Assembly (NCBI GenBank): GCA_030145715.1
Contig: JAIXHQ010000011.1
Location: 1 to 64,000, forward strand
DNA length: 64,000 nucleotides
Source of the DNA: Sphingopyxis sp.
GTDB taxonomy: Bacteria > Pseudomonadota > Alphaproteobacteria > Sphingomonadales > Sphingomonadaceae
Direction: 5' to 3'
Below the pieces are notes generated by a model. The model was given only the letters and a program-made list of their open reading frames with translations, was not told where the DNA came from and made no database searches. Both the position numbers and the translations under genes were made by a program. Of this stretch, positions 21,316 to 30,092 are shown one piece after another. Each line of letters opens with the position of its first letter. Positions within the stretch are counted from its first letter, which is position 1.

Positions 21316-22200
21316 TCATTTCAGCGTCGCCAGCCAGTTCAATATTTCGGTCTGTAACCGAATGCGCGCATCCGACCAGCTATGGTCGGTCGCGACATGC
21401 ACCGTCCGGACGCTGGTGCCGCCCGCCTTGCCGATCGCGCTCGACAAGGCCTTGCTCATCGGCGCCAGCCCGTCGTCGGACGTCAGGACGAACAATTTCG
21501 TGTCGGCGAGTTGCGGTGCCGCCTTCACAAAATCGAAGCGGTCGGTGTTGGCGATGATTTCGTCCGCCATGATGTCCGGTGTCGTTCCCGCCAAGGCCTC
21601 CATGCCGTTCGAACCGAGCGCCTTTACCGCCTGAGCGCGTGGCATTTTGCCGAGCCACCCCATATTGCCCGCCGAAATCATGGCCGCGCCCAGCAGGTTC
21701 TTGTCCTTCGCGGCCGTCAGCGCGGTAACCCAGCCGCCCATGCTGTGGCCCATGATGACGAGCCGCTTCGAATCGATGCGCAGCTTTGCCGCATTGGCCG
21801 GGTCGCGCGCAAAGGTAAGGACGGCGGCGGCATCCTCCAGATTTTGGGCGAAGCGATAGTCGCCGGGGCTACCCCATGATCGGCGATAGTTGAAGGTTAT
21901 GACGGTCCAGCCCGCGCGCCGCATTGCCTGTGCCAGGTCGAGACTTTTTTCATTGCCGGGCAGCCCGTGGCAAAGAATGACGGTCGGATGCGGGCCGGGG
22001 CCTGCCGGTATATAGGCCAGGCCATTGATCGCGACCCCGCCGCTGGGAATATGGATCACCTCCATCGCGGCCGGATGCGCCTTGTCGTTGGCCGGGTCGG
22101 TGTAGATTGCCGCGGGTATGTCCGCGCCTTGGGCAAGCGCGGGCAGTGGAAGGCTCCACAAAAGGGCGGCCGCGGCCGCGCCGTTCCAATCTGTCTTCAT
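21316..22200 (-). CDS. exported alpha/beta hydrolase
   Basis: A 294-residue alpha/beta hydrolase with a signal peptide (about 1-24, ending LPALAQ). CHGLPGNEKS is the oxyanion-region motif. The nucleophile elbow is GHSMGGW, an Asp lies in LTSDDGLAP, and the final His in TDHSWSD completes a plausible triad. It resembles the dienelactone-hydrolase/acyl-peptidase-like group; the substrate is unknown. It converges with the M20 peptidase, ending 16 bases from its stop. Confidence 0.88.
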   Translation of the reverse strand: MKTDWNGAAAAALLWSLPLPALAQGADIPAAIYTDPANDKAHPAAMEVIHIPSGGVAINGLAYIPAGPGPHPTVILCHGLPGNEKSLDLAQAMRRAGWTVITFNYRRSWGSPGDYRFAQNLEDAAAVLTFARDPANAAKLRIDSKRLVIMGHSMGGWVTALTAAKDKNLLGAAMISAGNMGWLGKMPRAQAVKALGSNGMEALAGTTPDIMADEIIANTDRFDFVKAAPQLADTKLFVLTSDDGLAPMSKALSSAIGKAGGTSVRTVHVATDHSWSDARIRLQTEILNWLATLK

Positions 22201-22481
22201 TGTTGCTCCCTATCGTCTTCGCGTCACCGACGCTTTTGCGCTCTTGTTGCCATCTTTGCGCAGCGTGGCGCGGTGGAGCGGGACTTGCAAGCGGAGGACG
22301 CGCACCTTACATGCTGCCTATGCGGGCCGGGCCCCTCTGGCGTCGGCGGGACATATCCCGCCACGTGATGTCGGACCGCATCGGGTGACACCGATGCTTC
22401 TGGCCCTTGCTCTCCCCCCTGTAGTTGAGGGTTTCGGCATCGGCGTCACCTGCTTCGATTTTTCGATCAGGAGGCCCTTTC

Positions 22482-22673
22482 ATGAATCCCAATCCGAATC
22501 TCTATCGGCTGACCGTGCTGCACCGCCAACTCGACGAGGCAGAGCGTCGTGAGACGCGGCGGAGCGGCACCGATCCCTTTCGCCTGCTTCGGCTGAAAAC
22601 TCTGAAACTCGCGGTTAAACAGCGGCTCGCGGTGCTGACACGGCGCCCGGCGCTTGTGCGCCAGGCCGGATAA
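22482..22673 (+). CDS. DUF465 (YdcH-like) small protein
   Basis: A 63-residue helical protein of the DUF465/YdcH type. The pattern YRLTVLHRQLDEAERRE, then a basic helix FRLLRLKTLKLAVKQRLAVL, matches the family, whose members are small cytosolic proteins of unknown role. The start at 22482 is strongly supported by CAGGAGG nine bases upstream. It is 60 bases before terC. Confidence 0.75.
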   Translation: MNPNPNLYRLTVLHRQLDEAERRETRRSGTDPFRLLRLKTLKLAVKQRLAVLTRRPALVRQAG

Positions 22674-22733
22674 AAGACCCGCGGGCGGGGCGCCGCAGAA
22701 TCGCGCGCTGCCCCAAATTCAGGGAATGAACTC

Positions 22734-23720
22734 ATGGAATTTCTGTTTGCCGACTGGCTGGGCACCCCCGCCTGGTTCTGGCTTGCCTTCATCACACTCG
22801 TCATCGCGCTCACCGCATTCGACCTTGGCGTCCTGAACCGCGAAAACAGGGAGATGGGGATCGCGGAAAGCCTGAAGCTGTCCGCATTCTATATCGGGAT
22901 CGCGACGGCGTTCGGTGCCTGGGTATGGGCAGCCAAGGGCGGCGAGGCCGGTCTGCAATATTACACGGGCTTTTTCATCGAAAAGGCGCTGTCGATCGAT
23001 AATATCTTCGTCATTTCGTTGATCTTTTCAACCTTCGCAATTCCCGCCCGTTACCAGTATCGCGCGCTGCTGTGGGGCATTGTCGCGGTGATCGTGCTGC
23101 GCGGCATCATGATCGCGGGCGGCGCGGCGTTGGTCAGCGAATATGGCTGGCTGCTCTATGTCTTTGCCGCGTTCCTGGTTTTCACGGGCGTGAAGATGCT
23201 GTTCGCGAGCGACACACCGATGGACGTCAAGGGCAATCCCGTCGTCAAATGGCTGTCGCGGCACATTCCGCTGACCCATGAACTGCACGGCGAAAAATTC
23301 TTCGTGCGCGTGCCGGACGGCAGGACGGGGAAGGTCGCGCTGGCCGCGACGCCTTTGTTCCTCGCGCTGGTCGTCATCAACCTTGCCGACCTTGTCTTCG
23401 CGGTCGACAGCGTTCCGGCGATCTTTGCGATCACCACCGATACCTTCATCGTCTATACGTCGAATATCATGGCAATCCTGGGTCTGCGCGCGCTGTATTT
23501 CGCGCTGTCGGCGATGATCCATCGCTTTCATTATCTGAAATATGCGCTGGCGTTGGTTCTGATTTTCATCGGGTCGAAAATCTTCGTGGCCGATTTCATT
23601 CTGGACGGCGCAAAGTTTCCCCCGCTTGTCAGCCTGGGCGTGACGGTCGCGCTGATCGCGGGCGGCGTGATCTGGTCGCTGGTCAAGACACGGGACGAGG
23701 GGCCGGTTCTGCCGCAATAA
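22734..23720 (+). CDS. TerC family membrane protein
   Basis: A 328-residue integral membrane protein of the TerC/Alx family with about nine membrane segments. The family motifs FFIEKALSIDNIFVISLIF and INLADLVFAVDSVPAIFAITTD carry the conserved acidic residues thought to bind metal. A cytosolic loop lies around residues 160-195. Family members are linked to manganese export or tellurite resistance. Only 60 bases separate it from the upstream gene, so no yybP-ykoY riboswitch fits. AGGGA precedes the ATG at 22734. Confidence 0.95.
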   Translation: MEFLFADWLGTPAWFWLAFITLVIALTAFDLGVLNRENREMGIAESLKLSAFYIGIATAFGAWVWAAKGGEAGLQYYTGFFIEKALSIDNIFVISLIFSTFAIPARYQYRALLWGIVAVIVLRGIMIAGGAALVSEYGWLLYVFAAFLVFTGVKMLFASDTPMDVKGNPVVKWLSRHIPLTHELHGEKFFVRVPDGRTGKVALAATPLFLALVVINLADLVFAVDSVPAIFAITTDTFIVYTSNIMAILGLRALYFALSAMIHRFHYLKYALALVLIFIGSKIFVADFILDGAKFPPLVSLGVTVALIAGGVIWSLVKTRDEGPVLPQ

Positions 23721-23723
23721 AAT

Positions 23724-23755
23724 GTCCGCCGGAGGCCTTTCGGCTTCCGACGGAC
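23724..23755 (+). terminator. hairpin after terC
   Basis: An inverted repeat GTCCGcCGGAgGCC, loop TTT, CGGCtTCCGaCGGAC, just after the terC stop codon (mismatches in lower case). It could terminate terC transcription. There is no long T run, so efficiency is uncertain. Confidence 0.5.
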
Positions 23756-23807
23756 AGGCTTTCCTCCCCAGGAAAGCGAGGGAGGCGCGGCGTGAGTTTG
23801 CAAGGCA

Positions 23808-23856
23808 CCCCGCGCCAAGAGGGTAGGCGCGGGGGGTGCAACGGTCCCCCCGCGCC
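23808..23856 (-). terminator. aceA terminator with overlapping alternative stems
   Basis: Downstream of aceA, GGCGCGGGGGG (minus strand, 23846-23856) can pair with CCCCCCGCGCC (23826-23836). The same middle arm can instead pair with the third copy at 23808-23816 (GGCGCGGGG / CCCCGCGCC). The first stem is the likely aceA terminator; the second is a competing fold. Confidence 0.5.
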
Positions 23857-23862
23857 AAAGCG

Positions 23863-25458
23863 TTATGCGGCGAACTGGTTCATCGTATTGTCCTTGCCCG
23901 CCGCCTTGAGCGCGGCTTCGCCGGCGAAATATTCCTTGTGATCGTCACCAATGTCGCTGCCCGACATATTCTGATGCTTCACACAGGCGATGCCCTGACG
24001 GATTTCGGCGCGCTGGACGCCTTTGACATAGCCGAGCATCGCTTCGTCGCCGAAATATTCCTTGGCGAGATTGTCGGTCGACAGCGCCGCGGTGTGATAG
24101 GTCGGCAGGGTGATGAGGTGGTGGAAGATGCCCGCCCGCTTTGCCGCGTCGCGCTGAAACGTGCGGATGCGATTGTCGGCCTCTTCGCCCAGCGGGGTCG
24201 CGTCATAATCGGCGCTCATCAGCTTGGCGCGGTCATAGGCGCCGACGTCCTGACCCTCTGCCTGCCAGGCGTCGAACACCTGTTGGCGAAAGTTCAGCGT
24301 CCAGTTGAAGCTGGGCGAATTATTATAGGCGAGCTTGGCATTGGGCACGACTTCGCGGATGCGATCGACCATGCTGGCAATCTGTTCGATGTGCGGCTTT
24401 TCGGTTTCGATCCACAACAGGTCAGCGCCGTTCTGCAAGGAGGCGATGCTATCCATGACGCAGCGGTCTTCGCCGGTTCCGGCCCGGAACTGATAAAGGT
24501 TGGACGGCAGCCGCTTTGGCCGCATCAGCTTACCGTCGCGGTTGATGAGGACGTCGCCGGGATTGCCCGCGCCATCGACCTCTTCGCAGTCGAGATAGCT
24601 GTTATACTGGTCGCCAAGGTCGCCCGGCTCCTTTGAAAAGGCGATCTGTTTGGTGAGGCCCGCGCCAAGGCTGTCGGTGCGCGTCACGATCACCCCGTCC
24701 TCGACGCCCAACTCCATGAAAGCGTAGCGACAGGCGCGGATCTTTGCGATGAAATCCTCGTGCGGCACGGTGACCTTGCCGTCCTGATGGCCGCATTGTT
24801 TTTCGTCGGACACCTGATTTTCGATCTGTAGCGCGCAGGCGCCAGCCTCGATCATCTTTTTGGCGAGGAGATAGGTCGCCTCGGCATTGCCGAAACCGGC
24901 GTCGATGTCGGCGATGATCGGCACGACATGCGTTTCATGGCCGTCGATCGCTGCTTGAACCTGCTTTGCCTTGAGCTCGTCGCCCTCGGCCCGCGCGGCG
25001 TCGAGGTCGCGGAACAACATGCCGAGTTCGCGGGCGTCGGCCTGACGCAGGAAGGTATAGATTTCCTCGATCAGCGCGGGAACGCTGGTTTTTTCATGCA
25101 TCGACTGGTCGGGCAGGGGGCCAAAGTCGCTGCGCAGCGCAGCGATCATCCAGCCCGAGAGGTAGATATAACGGCCCTTGGTGGTGCCGAAATGCTTTTT
25201 GACCGAGATGATCTTTTGCTGCGCGATGAAGCCGTGCCAGCAGCCGAGCGACTGGGTGTAGTTCGCGGGATCGGCGTCATAGGCGGCCATGTCGGCGCGC
25301 ATGATGCGCGCGGTGTAGCGGGCGATGTCGAGGCCGGTGCGAAACTTGTTCTGGGCGCGCATCCGGGCAATGCTCTCCCCGCTGATGCCGTCCCACGTGC
25401 CATCATAGTCGCGGATGAGGCGGCCAGCCTGTGCCATGTCTTCCTGATAGCCCATCAT
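23863..25458 (-). CDS. aceA: isocitrate lyase
   Basis: Isocitrate lyase (531 residues, the longer subfamily common in alphaproteobacteria) splits isocitrate into glyoxylate and succinate in the glyoxylate shunt. The catalytic motif is KQCGH in SDEKQCGHQDGKV. DIDAGFGNAEATYLLAKK carries metal-binding aspartates, and WIETEKPH with NNSPSFNW follow. The ATG at 25458 is preceded by GAAGGA (an adjacent ATG at 25455 has better spacing). It diverges from a RamB/ScfR-type regulator, a class that controls aceA in other bacteria. No malate synthase gene is in the window. Confidence 0.97.
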   Translation of the reverse strand: MMGYQEDMAQAGRLIRDYDGTWDGISGESIARMRAQNKFRTGLDIARYTARIMRADMAAYDADPANYTQSLGCWHGFIAQQKIISVKKHFGTTKGRYIYLSGWMIAALRSDFGPLPDQSMHEKTSVPALIEEIYTFLRQADARELGMLFRDLDAARAEGDELKAKQVQAAIDGHETHVVPIIADIDAGFGNAEATYLLAKKMIEAGACALQIENQVSDEKQCGHQDGKVTVPHEDFIAKIRACRYAFMELGVEDGVIVTRTDSLGAGLTKQIAFSKEPGDLGDQYNSYLDCEEVDGAGNPGDVLINRDGKLMRPKRLPSNLYQFRAGTGEDRCVMDSIASLQNGADLLWIETEKPHIEQIASMVDRIREVVPNAKLAYNNSPSFNWTLNFRQQVFDAWQAEGQDVGAYDRAKLMSADYDATPLGEEADNRIRTFQRDAAKRAGIFHHLITLPTYHTAALSTDNLAKEYFGDEAMLGYVKGVQRAEIRQGIACVKHQNMSGSDIGDDHKEYFAGEAALKAAGKDNTMNQFAA

Positions 25459-25532
25459 CTTGTCCTTCGCTCGGCCCTTGTGGGCGTTGAGATTTGATGG
25501 ACAGGATTTGCCGTACAGCGCGCTAAAAGTGA

Positions 25533-25545
25533 AAAACTTTGTCAA
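25533..25545. promoter_or_regulatory. RamB-box-like site in the aceA regulator intergenic region
   Basis: AAAACTTTGTCAA closely resembles the RamB operator described in Corynebacterium (A[A/G]AACTTTGCAAA) and the TTTGCAAA-type sites of ScfR regulators. It lies between aceA and the divergent RamB/ScfR-type gene, an AT-rich stretch suited to both promoters. Binding is inferred. Confidence 0.5.
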
Positions 25546-25612
25546 TAATATTTGTGAACTACCGCTGATAGGTGTAAATATGCGTGTAAATTAGTAAAGA
25601 AAGTTACATTTC

Positions 25613-27001
25613 ATGGCGGAGCGGCGGGTTTTTGCGGGGCCAGCGGTGCGCAAGGTGCGGCGCGAGGCGGCGATGACGCAGGCGGCGATGGCCGAGGCGC
25701 TCGACATCTCTCCCAGCTACCTCAACCTGATCGAGCATGGACAGCGCCCTTTGTCGGCCACCGTGATCGTCAAACTGGCGGAGCGGTTTGCGTTCGATGC
25801 GGCCCGGCTGGGCGCCGAAGATCTGCCGGGCGGGCTTGCGGGCCTGCGGCGACGGCTTGCCGATCCGCGCTTTGCCGATCTGGGCATCGCGACCCATGAG
25901 GTCGAGGAGTGGCTGCAAACGGCGCCGGCCACCGCCGCCGCCTTTGCCCGATTGTTCGATGCGGCCCCCGAGGCGCGGGCCGACGGGCACGACGAGGCGC
26001 CCGAAGTTGCCGCGGTACGCCGCGCCATCGAAAAATGGCGCAACCATTTCCCCGACCTTGATGCCCGGGCCGAGGAACTGGCGGACGACCTGCGGCTTGC
26101 GGGCGGCGACCTTTATGGGACGATTTCCGAACGTTTGCGGACCCGGCACCAGCTTGGCATCCGCATATTGCCGTCGGACATCATGCCGGACCGGCTGCGC
26201 TGGCTCGACTGGCATGCGCGGCAATTGATGCTCAACGAACTGCTTCGTCCCGCCTCGCGCACCTTTCAGGCCGCGGCGACGCTGGCGCAGATCGAGGCGA
26301 AGGCCGAGATTGATGCGTTGGTCGCGGGCGCGGAATTTGCCGAGGGTGCGGCGGCAAAATTGTTCGAGCGCCACCTGATCCACTATTTCGCCGCGGCGTT
26401 GATGATGCCCTATGGCCGTTTTCTGCGCGCCTGTGACGCCACGGGTTATGACATGTTGCTGTTGCAGCGCCGTTTCGGAGCGGGTTATGAACAGGTCGCC
26501 CACCGTCTGACGACGCTGCAACGTGTCGGGGCGCGCGGACTGCCCTTTTTCATGCTGCGCGTCGATCGGGCGGGGCAGGGGAGCAAGCGTTATGCCGGAG
26601 CCAGCCAGTCGCCGCTGGTCGATGGCGATGCCCGCTGTCCGCTGTGGGGCGTTCATGAAGCCTTTGCGCGGCCGGGTGAGGTGGTTGCCGACCTGGTCGA
26701 ACTGGAGGATGGGACGCGCTGGTTCACGCAAAGCCGATCGGTCGCGGCGCCCGGCGCGACGGGCAGCGGCGCTCCGGCCCGCTTTGCCGTGTGCGTCGGT
26801 GTCGATGCCAAGGTCGCCGCGCCGCTGGTCGCCGCGCGGGGGATCGACCTGATGCGCAGCCCCGCGACGCCGATCGGGCTGGGATGCCGCCGGTGCACCC
26901 GCACCGGCTGCGTCCAGCGATCGATGCCGCCACTCGCGCGCCCGCTCCGCTTTCGGGAGGGAGAGCGCGGGGTGTCGGCATTTGATTTCGCGGTCGACTG
27001 A
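25613..27001 (+). CDS. RamB/ScfR-type XRE-family regulator of acetate/fatty-acid metabolism
   Basis: A 462-residue regulator. An XRE helix-turn-helix lies at about residues 12-65 (TQAAMAEALDISPSYLNLIE). A middle IrrE/DUF955-like region follows (YFAAALMMPYGRFLRAC, LLQRRFGAGYEQVAHRLTTLQ) and lacks a plain HEXXH motif. The C-terminal part is the ScfR (DUF2083-like) domain with cysteines in CPLWGVHEAF and GCRRCTRTGC. Family members sense acyl-CoA and control glyoxylate-cycle or propionate genes. Divergent placement next to aceA, and a RamB-like box between them, indicate that aceA is its target. The ATG at 25613 is the first in frame. Confidence 0.92.
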   Translation: MAERRVFAGPAVRKVRREAAMTQAAMAEALDISPSYLNLIEHGQRPLSATVIVKLAERFAFDAARLGAEDLPGGLAGLRRRLADPRFADLGIATHEVEEWLQTAPATAAAFARLFDAAPEARADGHDEAPEVAAVRRAIEKWRNHFPDLDARAEELADDLRLAGGDLYGTISERLRTRHQLGIRILPSDIMPDRLRWLDWHARQLMLNELLRPASRTFQAAATLAQIEAKAEIDALVAGAEFAEGAAAKLFERHLIHYFAAALMMPYGRFLRACDATGYDMLLLQRRFGAGYEQVAHRLTTLQRVGARGLPFFMLRVDRAGQGSKRYAGASQSPLVDGDARCPLWGVHEAFARPGEVVADLVELEDGTRWFTQSRSVAAPGATGSGAPARFAVCVGVDAKVAAPLVAARGIDLMRSPATPIGLGCRRCTRTGCVQRSMPPLARPLRFREGERGVSAFDFAVD

Positions 27002-27039
27002 CGGCAACCGGTATCGAACTGGAGCCGCCCGATCGTCGA

Positions 27040-28869
27040 TCAGCCCAATTGTGCGGCGGTCCAGCGTTCGATCAGCGATTGCAAAACCTCGATCGGCATT
27101 GCCCCCGCCGACAGGGCGGTATCGTGGAAATCGCGCAGGTCGAATTTGTCGCCCAGCGCGGCCTTTGCCTTTTCGCGGATCGCGACCCAGCTCGTCTGTC
27201 CGACCATATAGCTTGTCGCCTGTCCCGGCCAAACGCAGTAACGCTCGATCTCCGTCACGTTCGATCCCTCTGGAGTGCCCAGCGATTCATTATAATATTG
27301 GATCGCCTTCTCGCGGCTCCACCGATAGTGATGAAGGCCCGTATCGACGACAAGGCGACCGGCGCGGAACATATAGCTTTGCAGATAGCCAAGCTGGCCC
27401 CAGGGGTCGTTTTCATAAACCCCCATTTCGTCGGCGAGTTGCTCGGCATAAAGGCCCCACCCCTCGGTATAGACGGAATAGGCGGGCAGACGGCGAAGCC
27501 GCGGAATGCCCTCGGCCTCCTGCGACAGCGCGATCTGGTGATGATGGCCGGGGGTCGCTTCGTGATAGGTGAGGGTCGGCAGCGTCCACGACGGATTTTC
27601 CGCCGTATCGCGCAGGTTGATATAATAAGCGCCGGGGCGCGACCCGTCGAGCGCAGGGATCTGGTAATAGCCGCCGGGGGCGCCGGATTCGATTTCGGGC
27701 GGAACGCGGCGAATATCGACCCGCGCCTTTGGCAGTCGGCCAAAAGCTTCTGGCAATCGGCGCTGCATTTCCTGAATCTGTTCGTTCAGCTTGGCGATCA
27801 GGTCCGCCTTGCCCTTGTCGGTATTGGGATACAGGAACCGTGGATCCTTGCCGAGCGCGCGCATCCGTTCGGCCACCGTGCCCTTGGTCATCCCCTGTTT
27901 CTTAAAGATCGCATCGGCCCGCGCGCTGAGCGCCGCCATGCGGTCGAGCCCCAGCTTGTGAACTTCCTCTGCCGACATCGCCGTCGTGGTCGCAAAGCGC
28001 AGCGCATAGGCATAATAGGCGTCGCCCTTTGGCAGGCGCCACACACCGGCATCGTGCGTCGCGCGCGGGCGGACGCGGCGCAGTTCGTCGGCCTGTCGCC
28101 GCATCGCGGGATAGATTTTGCCTTCGATGATCGCGGCGCACCGCTTTGCCCAGTCGCCGGGGATGTCCGCCGTCTTGGCCTTGATGTTGGTCGTCAGGAT
28201 ATTGGCTTCCGGCGCGGGCTTCCAGATATTGTCGAACTGGGTCAACGTCCGGTCGATGACGAAATCGGGGGGGATGATGTCGGCGGAGTGCTCTGCCTTG
28301 ATCCGTCCCGTTTCATTGTCCATCTGCACCGCGAAATCGGCACAGCGCGACAGATAGGCCTCCGCATCCGCCGCGTTGGCGATGCTGTGCTGATTGACGA
28401 GGAAGTCGGGAATCGAGCGATAGGTTCCGCTGAGCTGCGTCACCGGATGCGGTTCGGGCCAGCTATGAATTCCATAGGAGAAGCTGTCGTAAGCCTTGAC
28501 ATAATCTTCCCATGGACGGCGAAAAGTATCATAGTTGACAAGGTCCATGCCCGTCAGTTTCGCGGGGTCGACCGCCGCGAGTTCCTTCAGCCCGTACCGA
28601 TAGATGTCCTGGCCGCGCTTGACGCCTGCGGGCGAACGGTCGGCGAGTTTTGCCTTGGCAGCGGCACGGTTGCCCTTGTCGAGGCCCAGCGCGGTCGCGA
28701 ATTCGGGATCCTCGTCGATCAGCCGGTCATAGATGCGGTCGTAAATGGCGGTGAGCTTTGCGCCTTCGCTGCCGGGGTCGCCGGACAACATCGCGTGCGC
28801 CGGCGATCGGATTCCGGCCATCGCGGAGCTGGCGGCAAGGGTAGCGAGAAGGGTGCGGCGATCGAGCAT
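27040..28869 (-). CDS. DUF885 family exported protein, probable metallopeptidase
   Basis: A 609-residue DUF885 protein with a twin-arginine-like signal (MLDRRTLLATLAASSAMAG). The zinc-peptidase-like motif is YHEATPGHHHQ (HExxPGH pattern). EGWGLYAEQLADEMG and CVWPGQATSYMVGQ are further family signatures. DUF885 proteins resemble carboxypeptidase-Taq-like metallopeptidases and are common in peptide-degrading bacteria. It lies downstream of manC on the same strand with a 62-base gap, probably an independent gene. Confidence 0.93.
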   Translation of the reverse strand: MLDRRTLLATLAASSAMAGIRSPAHAMLSGDPGSEGAKLTAIYDRIYDRLIDEDPEFATALGLDKGNRAAAKAKLADRSPAGVKRGQDIYRYGLKELAAVDPAKLTGMDLVNYDTFRRPWEDYVKAYDSFSYGIHSWPEPHPVTQLSGTYRSIPDFLVNQHSIANAADAEAYLSRCADFAVQMDNETGRIKAEHSADIIPPDFVIDRTLTQFDNIWKPAPEANILTTNIKAKTADIPGDWAKRCAAIIEGKIYPAMRRQADELRRVRPRATHDAGVWRLPKGDAYYAYALRFATTTAMSAEEVHKLGLDRMAALSARADAIFKKQGMTKGTVAERMRALGKDPRFLYPNTDKGKADLIAKLNEQIQEMQRRLPEAFGRLPKARVDIRRVPPEIESGAPGGYYQIPALDGSRPGAYYINLRDTAENPSWTLPTLTYHEATPGHHHQIALSQEAEGIPRLRRLPAYSVYTEGWGLYAEQLADEMGVYENDPWGQLGYLQSYMFRAGRLVVDTGLHHYRWSREKAIQYYNESLGTPEGSNVTEIERYCVWPGQATSYMVGQTSWVAIREKAKAALGDKFDLRDFHDTALSAGAMPIEVLQSLIERWTAAQLG

Positions 28870-28931
28870 GGAATCTCCATTCTTTGTGTATTGGCAGACT
28901 ATAACACCGAGATGCGGCGCTGTCTCGTCTT

Positions 28932-29966
28932 CTATTCGCGCGCCTTTGCTGCGGCGCGCACATCCTGCGACCGGTCGAGTCGCATGACCAGGATGTCGTC
29001 GCCATCGACGATGACGGCGACATCCTGCATCCCGACCAGCGACACGCGCTTGCCCCCCGCGCGCACCAGGCTGCCATTGGTGTCGTAAAGAAAAGCGTCG
29101 CCGGTGACGGCATTGCCCGCGTCGTCCTTTGCCGCGAGCGCATGGATGGTATGCCAGCTTCCCAAGTCGGACCAGCCCATCGCGACCGGAACCACCGCCA
29201 CACGGCCGTCCTTTTCCATCACGGCATAATCGATCGAGTCCGAAGGCGATTTTTCAAATTCGGCCGCGTCGGCATAAAGCGCGTCGCCATCGCGCACGCC
29301 CGCCGCGATCGCGCGGTCGGCGGCTTCGAAAATCGGACGACAGTGCGTCAGCATCGCATCGCGCATCCGGGCGGCCCGGAACAGGAATATGCCGGCGTTC
29401 CAGCTATATCCCCCCGACGCCAGCATCGCTTCGGCATCGGCAAGCGGCGGCTTTTCGATAAAGCGATCGACCGCAAAACCGTCCGCGCCCAGCGCCGCGC
29501 CGCCCGCGATATAACCATAGCCGGTTTCGGGCCGGTCAGGCGCGATGCCGAACGTCACGAGCCAGTCCTGCCCCGCCAGCCGGGCGCCCTGCGCGATTGC
29601 GGCGTGGAAAGCGGGCACATCGGCGATCACATGGTCGCTGGGCATGACGAGCAACAATGTCCCGGCATCGGCCTGTGCCACAGCCAGGGCGATCGCCGCC
29701 GCCGTGTTGCGGGGCATGGGTTCGACCAGCAAAGCGGCCTCTGCATCGTCCATCTGTTCGCGGACCGCCGCGACATGATCGGCCCCGCACACGACGATGG
29801 GTGGCAGGAAATTGGCGCCGGCGGGGGTTCGGCGGACCGTTTGCCGAAACAGGCTCTGGTCGCCCGCGAGTTCGAGGAACTGCTTGGCGCGGTCCCCTCT
29901 CGATTCGGGCCAAAGGCGGGTTCCCGCGCCCCCACAGAGGATAACGGGCTGGATCATCAGCGTCAT
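28932..29966 (-). CDS. manC: mannose-1-phosphate guanylyltransferase
   Basis: A 344-residue GTP:mannose-1-phosphate guanylyltransferase that makes GDP-mannose for polysaccharides. The nucleotide-binding signature is CGGAGTRLWPESR with the following KQFLEL. PSDHVI, FGIAPDRPETGYGYI and FIEKPP are the standard active-site motifs. It lacks the C-terminal phosphomannose isomerase domain of AlgA/CpsB-type proteins. It diverges from the TIGR03013 glycosyltransferase and XrtA-linked genes, so the product likely feeds the same exopolysaccharide. The start is the ATG at 29966; a second ATG lies at codon 4. Confidence 0.96.
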   Translation of the reverse strand: MTLMIQPVILCGGAGTRLWPESRGDRAKQFLELAGDQSLFRQTVRRTPAGANFLPPIVVCGADHVAAVREQMDDAEAALLVEPMPRNTAAAIALAVAQADAGTLLLVMPSDHVIADVPAFHAAIAQGARLAGQDWLVTFGIAPDRPETGYGYIAGGAALGADGFAVDRFIEKPPLADAEAMLASGGYSWNAGIFLFRAARMRDAMLTHCRPIFEAADRAIAAGVRDGDALYADAAEFEKSPSDSIDYAVMEKDGRVAVVPVAMGWSDLGSWHTIHALAAKDDAGNAVTGDAFLYDTNGSLVRAGGKRVSLVGMQDVAVIVDGDDILVMRLDRSQDVRAAAKARE

Positions 29967-30092
29967 GGCACGGGTCTATCGCGTCGGATGCCGCCGGTCA
30001 TCCCTTCATTGATTGGCGGCAAGTGTAAAATTAACCGACAGTTGACGCCTCGGCTGTAGTATCGGCCGGGCGAGAGGCTTTGGCGATTTTCC

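Noticed and set aside
22674-22733. yybP-ykoY manganese riboswitch before terC
   Set aside because: Only 60 bases separate terC from the preceding gene, too short for this riboswitch, and no matching fold is seen.
29966-29982. Sigma-54-like TGGCAC before the TIGR03013 glycosyltransferase
   Set aside because: The -12 part reads TATC in place of TTGC, and the site overlaps the manC start codon, so the match is too weak.
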